Source: Mesostigma viride
Taxonomy: Eukaryota; Streptophyta; Mesostigmatophyceae; Mesostigmatales; Mesostigmataceae
DNA: 33,836 bases
Assembly: GCA_009746045.1 (NCBI GenBank)
Contig: RPFO01001372.1
Coordinates: forward strand, 1 to 33,836
Direction: 5' to 3'
The translations under genes and the position numbers were made by a program. Under the pieces are notes generated by a model. That model was not told the origin of the DNA, did no database searches, and was given only the letters and a program-made list of their open reading frames with translations. Shown piece by piece: positions 1-9,530 of this stretch. The first letter of the stretch is position 1; every line of letters begins with the position of its first letter.

Positions 1-305
1 GTGCACGACGGCGGGCATATAGGTGTTGGTGTTTTATTTACCTATCCTCTCTATGGCATAAAGGACTCACGTCTACTGTCCGAGGGGGGCAACGCCCGTG
101 GACTAGATTTTGTTAACATGGATTCTGGTTCTGGTCGATAAAAGCTACATGTCAATATCCGAATGCAGAACGGCGTGATATTAATTGTATGAGTATTCTG
201 TTCCAGGGATATGAGTTCTGATTAGTACAGCCGACCATCGTCCACGACATCCAGTCGTGAGATCAGGTGTAGGTCTTTCGCAGCCGCAGTCCGCCGGATA
301 TGTAA

Positions 306-432
306 AAGGGAGAGGCGCGGAGAGGGGAGAGGGGAGAGGGGAGAGGGAGAGGGGGAGAGGGGGAGAGGGGAGAGGGGGAGAGGGGAGGAGGGGAGAGGGG
401 GAGAGGGGAGAGGGAGAGGGGAGAGAGGAGAC
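306..432 (+). repeat. Purine-only GAGGGG-type simple repeat
   Basis: The plus strand is almost purely G and A for more than 100 bases, built from irregular GAGAGGGG and GAGGGG units. Such mirror-like purine tracts can form triplex or G-quadruplex structures. That is general knowledge, not something shown here. Confidence 0.9.
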
Positions 433-481
433 ACTCACGCCCGCGCCCACGCAAATAGAGCTGATTAATTAATTAATAGTA

Positions 482-540
482 CGTGACTGCGTCACATGAG
501 CATAAGTCCTCAGTGGGAGGGGAACAAGGGATGGAATGGA
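482..540 (+). repeat. Host direct repeat, copy 1 (unoccupied target)
   Basis: This copy begins CGTGACTGCGTCACATGAGC and ends GGGGAACAAGGGATGGAATGGA when read in two parts (GGGGAACA, then AGGGATGGAATGGA). Copy 2 at 619-667 has the same sequence up to GGGGAACA, where the giant element begins. The sequence right of the element resumes AACATGGGATGGAATGGA. Copy 1 therefore looks like the pre-insertion state, differing by one base at the junction. Confidence 0.85.
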
Positions 541-614
541 TTAATTAATTAATTAATTAACTAATTAATTAATTAATTAATTAATTAATTAATTAATTAA
601 TTAATTAATTAATA
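536..614. repeat. TTAA/ATTA tetranucleotide microsatellite
   Basis: Nearly perfect TTAA repeat of about 75 bp. A shorter tract of the same repeat lies at 461-478. Each tract precedes one copy of the host repeat (482-540 and 619-667), so the microsatellite and the repeat were duplicated together. Confidence 0.95.
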
Positions 615-618
615 GACA

Positions 619-667
619 CGTGACTGCGTCACGTGAGCATAAGTCCTCAGTGCATGGGAGGGGAACA
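619..667 (+). repeat. Host direct repeat, copy 2 (interrupted by insertion)
   Basis: Second copy of the repeat at 482-540, with a 3-base insertion (CAT). It ends exactly at the left boundary of the giant transposon. Its last four bases AACA recur at 20203-20206 as the target duplication. Confidence 0.85.
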
Positions 668-740
668 GGGTGGTCCCACGCGGAATGGGGTCATTTTTGG
701 CGCATTTTGCAAGAAAAAAACGCTAGTTTCAATCGTCCGA
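668..740 (+). repeat. Left terminal inverted repeat
   Basis: The outer 24 bases match the reverse complement of 20179-20202 perfectly. After a gap of about 9 bases in the right copy, the match resumes with TTTTGCAAGAAAAAAACGCT, one mismatch, then TTTCAATCGTCCGA ending at 740. Confidence 0.9.
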
Positions 741-961
741 TATCTTTTTTTCGCGCGAATTTGGCGTCCGATCGCGTATTTTCGAGCTAATTTGGTGTCA
801 TAATGCTTAATTCATGTCAATTTGAGCGTACATTCCACATCGAGAGGCTTGAAAGTTAGTAATTCATGTAAATTTTACGTGGAGAGACTCGACATCATCC
901 TAACCTTTGTATTAACCATAGGACGAGCATTGCCAGCGCATGTCCAAGTGCTAACTTTCCC
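741..961. other. 3' end of the left gene and subterminal DNA, no gene
   Basis: This stretch lies between the left inverted repeat and the stop of the minus-strand gene. It includes TTTTTTTCGCGCGAATTTGG and GGCGTCCGATCGCG, which loosely recall the subterminal motif near the right end. I see no clear poly(A) signal. Confidence 0.5.
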
Positions 962-1558
962 TCACACTTTCGAGGGCCTCTTCCGTAATTTCGCTTCCGC
1001 GATCTGCTGTTCCGTTTTCGAGTTCCTCCTCTTCTTATCGATCTCCTTTGCAGGCGCCCAGACTTCCACATCCTTCCAGCTCTTGCCATCCGTCAGCTTT
1101 ACCACCTTCATCGCGTAGTCCAGCGGCATCCACCACAACTTGTTCTTCAACTTCCCTCCCTTCTCCCCCTCAGCGAAAAACTTAAATGCGACGTCCCTCC
1201 ACTTGGTGTCGTATCCAGACACCTGCCCATAAAGCATGACGTCTTCTAGCTTGGCATACATTGGCGTAGCCGTATCCTTGTTCCCTGCTTGCATAATGGC
1301 TAAAGTCCACCCATCACACCAAAAGGCCTCTGGTGCTCCGAACCCCATTTCCCCGTCCATAAGTCTCATTTCCAACGTGGGCTTGTCATCATCCTCATCG
1401 CCCGCCTGACTGTCTTCCGCCCCCTTAGGCTCCTCCCGTCCGGAAGTGTCAGCATGTACAGCCGCTGGTCCGAAGCCCACCGCCACATTAGCCAAGCGAA
1501 GTAACTGCTCCACATCCTCATTACCTGCGAGCAAACCGATCATGCCATCAACGCATGA
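962..1558 (-). CDS. Exon 9: C-terminal domain
   Basis: The last exon follows an acceptor CTCGATTTTAG after a 61-nt intron (1559-1619). It reads SCVDGMIGLLAGNEDVEQ and ends KLRKRPSKV, stop at 962-964. The core WCDGWTLAIMQAGNKDT to WWMPLDYAMKVVKLTDGKSWKDVEVW is Trp-rich and folded-looking, and the end is basic. I recognise no family. If exons 8 and 9 are not joined, this could be a separate gene starting at the ATG at 1543. Confidence 0.5.
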   Translation of the reverse strand, partial: SCVDGMIGLLAGNEDVEQLLRLANVAVGFGPAAVHADTSGREEPKGAEDSQAGDEDDDKPTLEMRLMDGEMGFGAPEAFWCDGWTLAIMQAGNKDTATPMYAKLEDVMLYGQVSGYDTKWRDVAFKFFAEGEKGGKLKNKLWWMPLDYAMKVVKLTDGKSWKDVEVWAPAKEIDKKRRNSKTEQQIAEAKLRKRPSKV

Positions 1559-4500
1559 CTAAAATCGAGTTAGTAGAAATCGGACTGCCAACCGTGAAAA
1601 ATCAAAACACTCTACATACCAGAATTCACTCGCAGATTTTTTCTTACCCTTTTTGGCCTTTTCCTTCGACCTCTGCTCGCAGGTAGACCCCGTCTGGGGG
1701 TGGGGGGCAGGCGCCGGGGCGGGTTTGGCGGGCTCGGCAACCTTGGCAGTCTTCGCGGTCTTGGGTAACTTCTTGGAAGCAACGCGCTCCTTTCCCCCGT
1801 CCTCCTCCTCTCCGCCGCCATCCTCCTCCTCCTTCTCCTCCTCATCGTCCGAATCTGAAAGCACAACTGCTTTTCGACGCCGTTTCTGAGGCAGGGCAGG
1901 CTTGGGAGGCTTCCCCACCTTGGCCGATTTCTTGGAAGCAACGTGCTCCGCAGCCTTCCCACCCTTGGCGGATTTCTTGGTAGCAACGTGCTGCTCCTCC
2001 TCCTCCTCCTCCTCCTCCTCCCCCTCCTCCTCCTCAGCATCGTCGTCCTCCTCCTCCTCCTCCTCCTCAGCATCGTCGTCCGAATCAGCCACTGCCACAA
2101 CTGGCTTACGAAGCTGCTTCTTCGGTACCTGAGAAATGGCCAGAGTCGGCGGGGGAACCCGAAGCTGCTTCTTCGGTACCTGAGAACTGGGCAGAGGCGC
2201 CGGGGTGGGCAGAGTCGCCGGGGGAACCCGAAGCTGCTTCTTCGGAACCTGAAAAACGGGCTGCGACGCGGCAGGCTTGGAAGGCCCACCTCCATCATCC
2301 TCAACAAGTGACACGACTGCCCGTCGAGTCACTTGAGAAGCGGGCTTCTTCGCCGCAGGCGGATCCGAATCACCTTCAGGCCCCGTCATCTGTTCGGCCT
2401 GCTGCGTTCTGACCTCGACGGGGGTCTCTCCGCGGTTAGACCCTCCTGCCGGACCTCCATCCCCTCCATCCCCTCCCTCCAACAACTGTTGGTCATCCCT
2501 CTCCACCACGGCGGACGATCCCCCAGCTTCGTGGGAAGCTTTTCGCTTCTTCGCCCTTCCGAGCCTAGGCCCCCCATCACCTTCCCCCTGTTCAAGCCGC
2601 TCCCACAATTCACTCCCTTTCCCGATCCTTTCCACTATCTCTTGAAACCCCTTAATCTCCGTCTCGGTACCAAACACGATCACCATCGGTTCGAACCTGG
2701 AGAAAAAGTCGTGGGCGCAAGCCTTCAGCACATTATCGTACATCCCGCCCGGTTGGGGAATGTCCGAAGCTTTCGGGCAAGGACCGAACGCCCACCACCT
2801 CTGAAAGTTACTCCACTTATCACCCCAAATGTTCGCCAAGTTCAGCAGGCTCAGGCACGGAAGGGACCTGCCCAAGGGAAAGGGGCGGGCTGAAGCTGAG
2901 GCAACCTCGCCTGCCACCTGCTTGACGAGCGACTTGTCATCATCATCACCGTCTAGTAACTGACAGCAAAACCAGACCCGGCGACGGCCCCAGTCCACAC
3001 TCTGCCACTCATACTTCACGTCCCACTCCTCCTCCTCCTTCGCCTCCGTCTCCTTCCCCTTCCCCTTCCCCTTCGATCCCTTCTCCAGCCCCTTCACCGG
3101 CCCCTTCATCGCCGCCTCCTTCACCCCCCTTCGAGTAATCCAACTTTTGGAGCGTACTTCCTGAACGCTTCCGGAGCAAAAGTGCCAAACCCACCGTCTT
3201 GTCCTCGCTCTCTTTTAGCAGAATCTCCTGAAAGTCGATCTTGCCATTACTGATATCCTTTCTCGGAATCCTCAGATGTGCGGCGTGTTTTTTGGCTTTA
3301 AGAAGGTAGGCGATGTTCCTCGTTATGATGACGGCCACATCCCAAAATTCCCGGTATCTGGCCACAATCTCCTTCCTGCCGACCGGCCGAGCGAGAGGAT
3401 GGAGATTGAAGACGAGTTCGAAAATATGAGACGCCACAAACTCCTTGCCATTTGCGTCCTTGCATCGCGCTTCCAGCGTCACATCCTCCTTGAATCTGGC
3501 GCAAATGGTCAGCCGCAGGCACTCCAGCACATCCTTGGCGATCTCCACCAACTTGGTGAGCTTTTCCGGTCCAACCTGGCAGCTCATGATGCAATCGATC
3601 ACGGCGTCCATCATAGGAAGGCTGGCCAAGTTCCTGAAAGAAGTCCAAGAGACCTTCTGGCCTTTCTTCTCCCCCTCTGCATTGGCGAATTTGCACCTTT
3701 GCATCATCACCTCCTCAGGCGCGGGTTTCGTTGAGGCAGGATCATCAGTCTGCTCCTGTGTCAGACGGAGAAACGTGTTGGCCAGCGTGCGACTGTAAGC
3801 GGAATGCACTGAAGCAATGCTGTGGGCCGGCTTTTTCTTTCCTTCTGCTTCCTCCTCGTGTACATCCACCGCTGCCGGCTCCACATTCCCTTCCCTTCCC
3901 CCCGCTTGCCGCATAGCCGGGAGGATGTACGTGAGCAGATTGGTGTAGTGGCCATCCGCAATATAGTGGCCCTTCCCACGCGTGACTTTGCCGTATAGAT
4001 ATAGCTTGTTGTAGTTCCACACGTCAAGCAACGCCTGGCCCAGCGTACGATCCGCCACGGCTAAGTCCTCCGAATTCGCCCCCTTGGCGATGTCGAACAG
4101 CTTCTCCAGCTTGCCGGTCAGCACCGCCTGCGACATCAATTAACATCGAGCGAGCAACGACAAAACTCAGTCATAAAAGGCGAGGGGTATAGCTGCGGAT
4201 AGACCCTAACAAAATTCGAAAAAGAAACGGCCGACAATACGCAACGAAAATTCCAACAAAAAAAAGGAGAGGGTCTAGCTGCAGCGAGACCCTCGCAAAA
4301 AACTTGAAGCGCACACAAAAAACAACCACGAAAATTCCGAGGGTCTACCCGCAGCTAGACCCTGCCAAAATAGATAGCTTACATCTTCTTTTGCCTTAGG
4401 TAGATTTCGAAGCTCACTCCACGACGGGAGCAGGTCGCCACCCTTGAGAAGAATGACGTTCGTACCCATGTAACCACCACGGAATTTCCGCAACAGGTCC

Positions 4501-7500
4501 TGGAAGGCGTGCTCCGCCTCCTTAGGAGTACTTGCGAAATTGGACTCCGCCCCACCCTCGCACATCATTGCCCGAACCTCTCCCCACCCGCCATCCGGCC
4601 CCCTGAGAAACGACTTTAACCCCTTAAAGTAGTGGTTCCCATCCACCACCGCGTACCGGAGAACCAGATACGGTACCGGTCCCGTTCCTCAAAAAATTTC
4701 GGATCGTAGGACTTCATCGCAGTATTGCACAGCAGGTTGAAAACTTGCCGACTGCCCTCGATCTCCTGAGGCAAAACTGCGGCCACCTCGTCCACCTGGC
4801 GTAGGTACGCCACTCAACTCCTCTCGCAGGAAAGAGGTGGTGGACTCCGTGTTAAGCCACACGTCGACTTCAGTATCCGAAAGGGGCCGGAAGTACCTGG
4901 ACCCCACATCCTCCGCGTCAATCTTGGCACCGTGGTAATGCTTCAGCCACTTGACGAAATCCGGCATGCACAAGATTTGCTTGTCGAACAGGTCAGGTTG
5001 AGATTCGGCAAGCGCCTGGAAAGGGAACTGCCAGACCGGGACAACAACCTTGAAGTGCAAGGCGTTGTCCCGCGCATTGAGGAGAATGCGGGCGTTCTCC
5101 TTAATGGTTTCAAGGTTTAAACGCCGCTGCCTCAAAGCCTCTGGCAAAATAAGCGCGTTGACCGTCTGGATCCGCATACTGAAACATCCGGTCTGCTGAA
5201 AATCGGCCGGCCGAATCCAACGCGTTTCCCTGAGAGAATTGGCCTTCCGGATGTTCTGGTCCCTGACCTCCTTGTTCGAGTCGACCTTTTTCGAAGGCTT
5301 CCAGCTTTCAATGATAGGGTCGGTGTCCGGGTTCCCACTGCTCGTGAGCACCCCCTCCTTAAAAAGCTTGTTGAGTGACCGGAGCAGCTCAAGAAAGGGG
5401 GAGAACTCGGGCCAGTTTGGCAGGTCATCGACGTCCGCCATCCGCCTACTCGAGCAGTACTTGAGCATATCCTTCACCAGCGCGAACACGGCGTCATGAC
5501 CAGGTAACTTCTTCTCCACCGTGGCGTCTTCGTCCCCCCCGTCATCCTGAAGTAAAAAATCGAAAAGGACCGCAGGATTTGCTCAAGTCAGTAATCTTTA
5601 GGCCGACCACGACATCCTGTTCAGGGACGAACAAAGTTCTGTTGGAATAGTACCTTACTGACACTAAACACCAAGTCCCGCAGCCGGTCAGCGTCTACCC
5701 GCAGCGAGAGGTCTAAATTTTCACAACAATCGTACCTGTCCAGTTTTCTGCTGCTTCTTGGCCTCCTTAGCCTTCTCCTTCTCCGCCTTCTTCGCCTCCT
5801 TCTCCGCCGCCTTCGCCTCCGCGTTCTTCTTACTGTTGGCCTTTGCCACCGCATTCAGCGCCCTTTTTCCCTCAGCGGCCCGACGACGAAAATCAGCCTT
5901 CATGAATTTCTCGATCTTGTCAACCTTTGCCTCTGAGTACTCCTTAGGCTGCCACTTGAAATTCTTGGTGGCTTTCGACTTCACCAGATTTGCGAATTCA
6001 TATGCCAATTCACTCTTAAAGGTAGCGTCACCCAACACCTCCGTATCGAAATCGGCATCGACTTCCGCCTCAAGTCGTGTCAGGTACTTGCGAAACTCGG
6101 ACCCCGCAGGTCCCTCCGAATCGACGCCATCGGGCGGAGACTTAAGCATGATCAGGCCAACAGCAATAATATGATCCTTCGCAACCTTCTTGCGGGAATC
6201 CAGCTTTTCCCTTTCATACTGTCAATCGGGCTTCGCCGCCTTCCCCCCCGCAGTACCCCCAGCGACAGCCCCCGCCTGCATGACAAAAAAAAACGAACAA
6301 GAAGGGACTTGACCTCAGTTCGATTGTTGCACCATCGTCTCTCTGCGGAGATACCCCTCAGCACGAAAAAAATCACACGAACTCGCGGCGGATGAACGTA
6401 CCTGCACAGCCACTTCTCCCTCAGCGTCTCCCCCATCCTCATCTCCTCCAGCGTTTTCATCCCCCCCATCCTCATCTCCTCCAGCGTTTTCTTCCTCTCC
6501 GGCAGCGCCTGCTGAGGCCAAACCCCCCGCCTGTCAACACCGAATACGACAGCTCATTGGAAATCAAAATTAGTCGATATTTGTATATTTCGCATAATGC
6601 GCTCACTAAAACTTCAGGCGAAATGCAGACATCCGGATATCGTTTAATGCTTACCATTTCCATCTCGAGTCCAGACCAAATACCAGCACTGTCAACAGCC
6701 ATCGCCGCAGCCGCCCCCTGAAAAAAGACAACAGATTGGTTGGGGGCACCGTTGAAATTAGCCGAACATGTCAGTCTCAATAAAAGGGTGAGGGTCTACC
6801 TGCAGCTAGACCCCATGTAAGATGCTCGTGGAAACTCGACGGACAAGCACCCACCTTATCAACCAAGTCTGACAAATTAGGTAAATCCTCCGATACGTCC
6901 CCTGGCATGGAGCCCCCCTGCATGATATGACAGGACAAACCATGAAGGTTGGTCAGCATATAGAGCCCTATTCAGGGAATGGAAACAACCCAAATCGATA
7001 AACGATATCGGCAAGTTAACGTACCGAAACGTAGAACTTCCACCTCCTCAAAATCTTCCCCAAAGGCCATATCGGCACTTGATGGGCTCTCTCCTTTTCC
7101 AGTTGCCGCCTCAATTCCGCCTCGAAGAACAACTCGAGGGACTGCCAATGGCCTCCCGCCTCTAAATCAGACCACTCCGTGTCTGTCTTGGTTCGGATAC
7201 TCTGGAGACAATCAACCAACGAGATTTGATCCAACCATTCCTGGACGACTTCCCGGTATGGCTTATATGTCTGAATAACATGGAAGTCCTCCCGGTGCCG
7301 GAAACTTTGGATCACCTGTCCAGCCCAATCCAAAAAGAAAGCGACCGCTTCCCGCGAAAGGCTGGCGTCCGGGCTGACAAGAAAGTCAGTCCGCCACTTA
7401 ACAAAAGATTGCAGTAAGTGGTCTCTTGCCATGTCCAAATGCGCGATCACTTCATGTGCGCGCTCCTCCAATCCTCCTACGTCATTCATTCTTCCCGGCA

Positions 7501-9453
7501 CAATTACGATATAGTCACTGTTGGACGTGTCAACAAATCCTTGCCTGACAATATCAAACACTTCATCTTCCGACAGTGAAGCCCTCGAATCCGCTCTCAT
7601 ATCTCCAGTCATGAGTTTAAAGAGCTGATGCAACGCAGTGGTTTTCAAGGTTTCCATATAGGAAGCCTCGATGCATGTGAAGCCAATGTGGACCTCGAAC
7701 TTTTCAACCTCATCAAAGAGCGTCGACCATATTAAAGCACGACGGGGAAAGTAACGTCCGACATCCTCCTTCAGATTAAGGATGCACGACTGCGCGATCT
7801 TCAAAACCTCATACATGTCGTCACCAACGACCCTCTTCCCATGAATGGCTCGCTGTGTGGCTTCGAACAATGCAAGACGGCCCAGGCGGTCGTTCTTCCA
7901 AATTATGTGTGCCGACTCCGGACGGTCCACGACGACACCGGACTTCTCTGCAAACGCTATCTCGGCCGAAAGAAAGCGGATCAAGCCTCTCAAGCCCTTT
8001 TCGGCTTTACGACTCACCCCAGCCTCAGACTCAGTCTGAGCCAGGTACTGTTTCAGAATGGCCACCGTGGAGGGCTGCAGACAACAAGAGTAAAAAAAAG
8101 GCCACACATCGTCGTCGTCGTCAACAACCTTAACTCCTAGGTCAACGTCTCTCCGCAGCTAGACCCTTACGATCAATGTATGACATAAAATCCCACCCTT
8201 TCTACGATACACACACGCCGTTCAAGCCATCTGAAAAATGTACGTCTCACATTAATAAACATACCTGATAATCGACTGAAAATCCTTCGTGAAGAAGGGG
8301 TGGGCTCCCGTTCTCGTCCTTCTCCCCCTCAACTGCCTTCGCAGCCTCCTCCTCCTTCCTCGCAGCCTCCTCCATCTTCCTCGCGGCCTCTTCCGCCTTC
8401 ATCCTCTCCTGTCGCATCTGCAAAAAAAGAGCGGCCTCCTCCGCAAGAATTCCTTCGCTGCCGCCTCCGTCTTCTTCTTCGCCTCCTCCTTCTGCTTCGC
8501 CACCAGGATCCTGTGCTCCTTCTCCTGGGCAGCCTTTTTCTCCTTGTACTCCCTCTCCTCCTCCTCCCTCTCCGCCTTCTCCAGCCTCTCCTTCTCCTCC
8601 CTCTCCACCCTCTCCCTCTCCGCCTTCTCGATGGCCTCCCTCTCCGCCTTCTCCTTCTCCTTGTCCTTCTTGTCGAGAGCCGCGTATTCGTCAGCAAAGC
8701 TTGCGGCCATTGCTAACAAATCGGACAACCGCTTCTGACGCGACTCCCGAACCGGCGATTCCGGGTCTTCAGGCCTCCCGTTAGTCTGATCGCGCTCGTC
8801 CTCCTCAACAAGCTCACTGATAGACTTCCTCAGCTTCCTGAGCTCTTTGGTGCGGTCGTCTTCCTCTACCCACTCGGCCGCAGGCTTACGCTTAGAACTG
8901 GAATGCTTGGGGGACGGCGAGCGGGACGCAGCAGCGGGGGACTTGGGTGGCGGCGAGCGGGACTTGGGGGAAGCAGAGCGGGACGGCGAGCGGGACGCAG
9001 TTGCGGGGTTCTTGGTTGACGGCGAGGGGGACTTGCGAGAAGGAGAGCGGGACGCGGTAGCGGGGGGAACTTTGGGCGGAGAGGGGGACTTGCGGTTCGG
9101 CGAACGGGTCGCAGTTGCGGGGGACTTGGGGGACTTGCGGGGCGGCGAGCGGGACGCAGTAGCTCCGGCCGACTTGGGGGGCGGCGATGGAGACTTACGG
9201 GGCGGAGAGCGGGACGGAGCGCGAGACGCAGCAGCGAGAGGGTTGGGGGGTATAATTCTGTCCAACTCGCTGGGGGGCAAGTTGGACTTGGAGGGCGAAG
9301 GGGACTCGGTGGGGGGGACCTCGCAAGATCTTTTACGGGACCGAACTGCAACGGAGGAAACTCCTCCGTTGCCGTTCGGTCCGGCGAGGTGTTCGACGTC
9401 ATCTTGGGTGAAACGGGAGTGGCCTTGACAGAATCGGAATAGGAGGACGACAT
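962..9453 (-). CDS. Very large multi-exon gene of the giant element (product unknown)
   Basis: I model one minus-strand gene with exons 9453-8265, 8074-7025, 6917-6855, 6717-6655, 6530-6402, 6275-5736, 5546-4383, 4127-1620 and 1558-962, about 2,430 codons. The seven introns between 8264 and 4128 all have GT donors and AG acceptors and all fall in phase 0, which argues for one transcript. The start is the ATG right after CTGCAG at 9454-9459. An upstream noncoding exon is possible. Frame breaks lie near 9311-9317 (C7), 8445-8460, 4808, 4685 and 3125-3130 (G6), with an in-frame TGA at 6222-6224. The product would be Ser/Arg-Pro-rich at the N terminus, then coiled coil, globular domains and a very acidic and basic low-complexity tail. 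I do not recognise the family. It could also be two or three genes. Confidence 0.6.
1620..4127 (-). CDS. Exon 8: long exon with globular part and acidic/basic tail
   Basis: The exon begins AVLTGKLEKLFDIAK after TCGCAG and runs about 330 codons. In a G6 run (3125-3130) the frame must shift so that DYSKG continues as VKEAAMKGPVKG. The second part has a Trp/Cys-rich block (WGRRRVWFCCQLLDGDDDD, then SNFQRWWAFGPCPKASD). Next come three QVPKKQLR repeats, long Glu/Asp runs coded by (CCT)n on the plus strand (about 1995-2070), and repeated ASKKSAK-type basic segments. It ends at GT (1619-1618). This exon ends two bases into a codon, so it does not join exon 9 in frame without one more indel. The tail looks nuclear and disordered. 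Confidence 0.55.
4185..4362. repeat. Three 22-bp palindromes inside intron 7
   Basis: Copies lie at 4185-4206, 4271-4292 and 4341-4362. Together they occupy a good part of the 255-nt intron (4128-4382). The central (C/T)(C/T)GC(A/G)G and the outer GGGT and ACCC are kept, while the two bases after GGGTCT vary (AG, AC). The left half can differ from the right half, so base pairing is not always preserved. Confidence 0.8.
4383..5546 (-). CDS. Exon 7: globular domain with a ParB-like VVDGNH motif
   Basis: The 1,164-nt exon starts DDGGDEDATVEKKLPGHD and ends LPKAKED before GTAAGC. Between about 4808 and 4685 the best-looking frame is shifted (YLRQVDEVAAVLPQEIEG to KFFEERDR). It then returns to the original frame at PVPYLVLRYAVVDGNHYF. 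The two shifts compensate each other, so this is either a pair of indels or an unrecognised short intron. The VVDGNHYFKGLK segment resembles the dGxHR core of ParB/sulfiredoxin-like domains. That is a weak, unverified similarity from one motif. Trp-rich and charged segments elsewhere give no family. Confidence 0.5.
5736..6275 (-). CDS. Exon 6: basic coiled coil with an in-frame stop
   Basis: The exon opens after TTTTTTTGTCATGCAG with an AGAVAGGTAGGKAAKPD stretch. It then meets a TGA (6222-6224) and continues in the same frame as QYEREKLDSRKKVAKDH. That the frame stays open and sensible after the stop suggests a single C-to-T change of a CGA arginine codon. The body contains a segment starting PDGVDSEGPAGSEFRKYL and ends in a Lys/Ala/Glu helix (EAKAAEKEAKKAEKEKAKE). 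The GT donor is at 5735. The flanking introns each hold one palindrome (6335-6356, 5691-5712). Confidence 0.5.
6402..6917 (-). CDS. Exons 3-5: three short acidic exons
   Basis: Three small exons lie at 6917-6855 (21 codons, GGSMPGDVSEDLPNLSDLVDK), 6717-6655 (21 codons, GAAAAMAVDSAGIWSGLEMEM) and 6530-6402 (43 codons). The third includes a direct repeat of ENAGGDEDGGD. All have GT donors and AG acceptors and phase-0 ends. Equal lengths and Gly/Ala-rich starts suggest exon duplication or modular linkers. They are acidic and probably disordered. The palindrome unit sits in the intron between exons 3 and 4 (6792-6813). Confidence 0.5.
7025..8074 (-). CDS. Exon 2: 350-codon globular domain
   Basis: The clean 1,050-nt exon begins after TTGTTGTCTGCAG and ends before GTACGT, both in phase 0. 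It encodes PSTVAILKQYLAQTES through RRWKFYVS. Composition is mixed and folded-looking, with helical stretches (LKQYL, LKTTALHQLFKLM) and Trp-rich segments near the end (EWLDQ, FLDWAG). It has no break or stop, which argues that this domain is intact. I recognise no family. The preceding intron (8075-8264) carries one copy of the 22-bp palindrome at 8145-8166. Confidence 0.6.
8265..9453 (-). CDS. Exon 1: Ser/Arg-Pro-rich N terminus and long coiled coil
   Basis: The first residues read MSSSYSDSVKATPVSPK. After a frame break in a C7 run (9311-9317), the frame gives repeated SRSPxRKSPSPP-type units, about eight of them, resembling SR-protein tails. Then comes a charged helix rich in E, K, R and A (about 8740-8290). 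Near 8445-8460 the frame must shift to keep the heptad-like pattern (ILAEEAALFLQMRQERMKAE). The exon ends at a GT donor (8264) after residues SVDYQ. The N terminus is probably disordered and nuclear, and the helix suggests self-association. Both statements are inferred from composition only. Confidence 0.55.
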
Positions 9454-9530
9454 CTGCAGAACAATATCAAAAAAGCAAGTTTCACAAATGTCATTCAGAA
9501 TCTGAATCGCCGGCAGAAAAACGATGGGGA

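Larger units (their letters stand above)
1..667. other. Left flank of the giant transposon, no gene
   Basis: I see no credible gene here. The stretch holds about 300 bp of unremarkable sequence, a purine tract, a TTAA microsatellite and two copies of a short host repeat. The open frames over the purine tract encode only Pro/Ser/Leu or Gly/Arg/Glu low complexity and are not genes. The last four bases (664-667, AACA) are the left target-site duplication of the element that follows. Confidence 0.7.

Noticed and set aside
181-472. ORFs over the GAGGGG tract
   Set aside because: Low-complexity translations appear in several frames of a simple repeat.
8847-9428. 193-codon plus-strand ORF opposite the Ser/Arg-Pro-rich exon
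   Set aside because: It is a shadow of the repeated minus-strand coding sequence, giving only Gly/Glu/Arg repeats.
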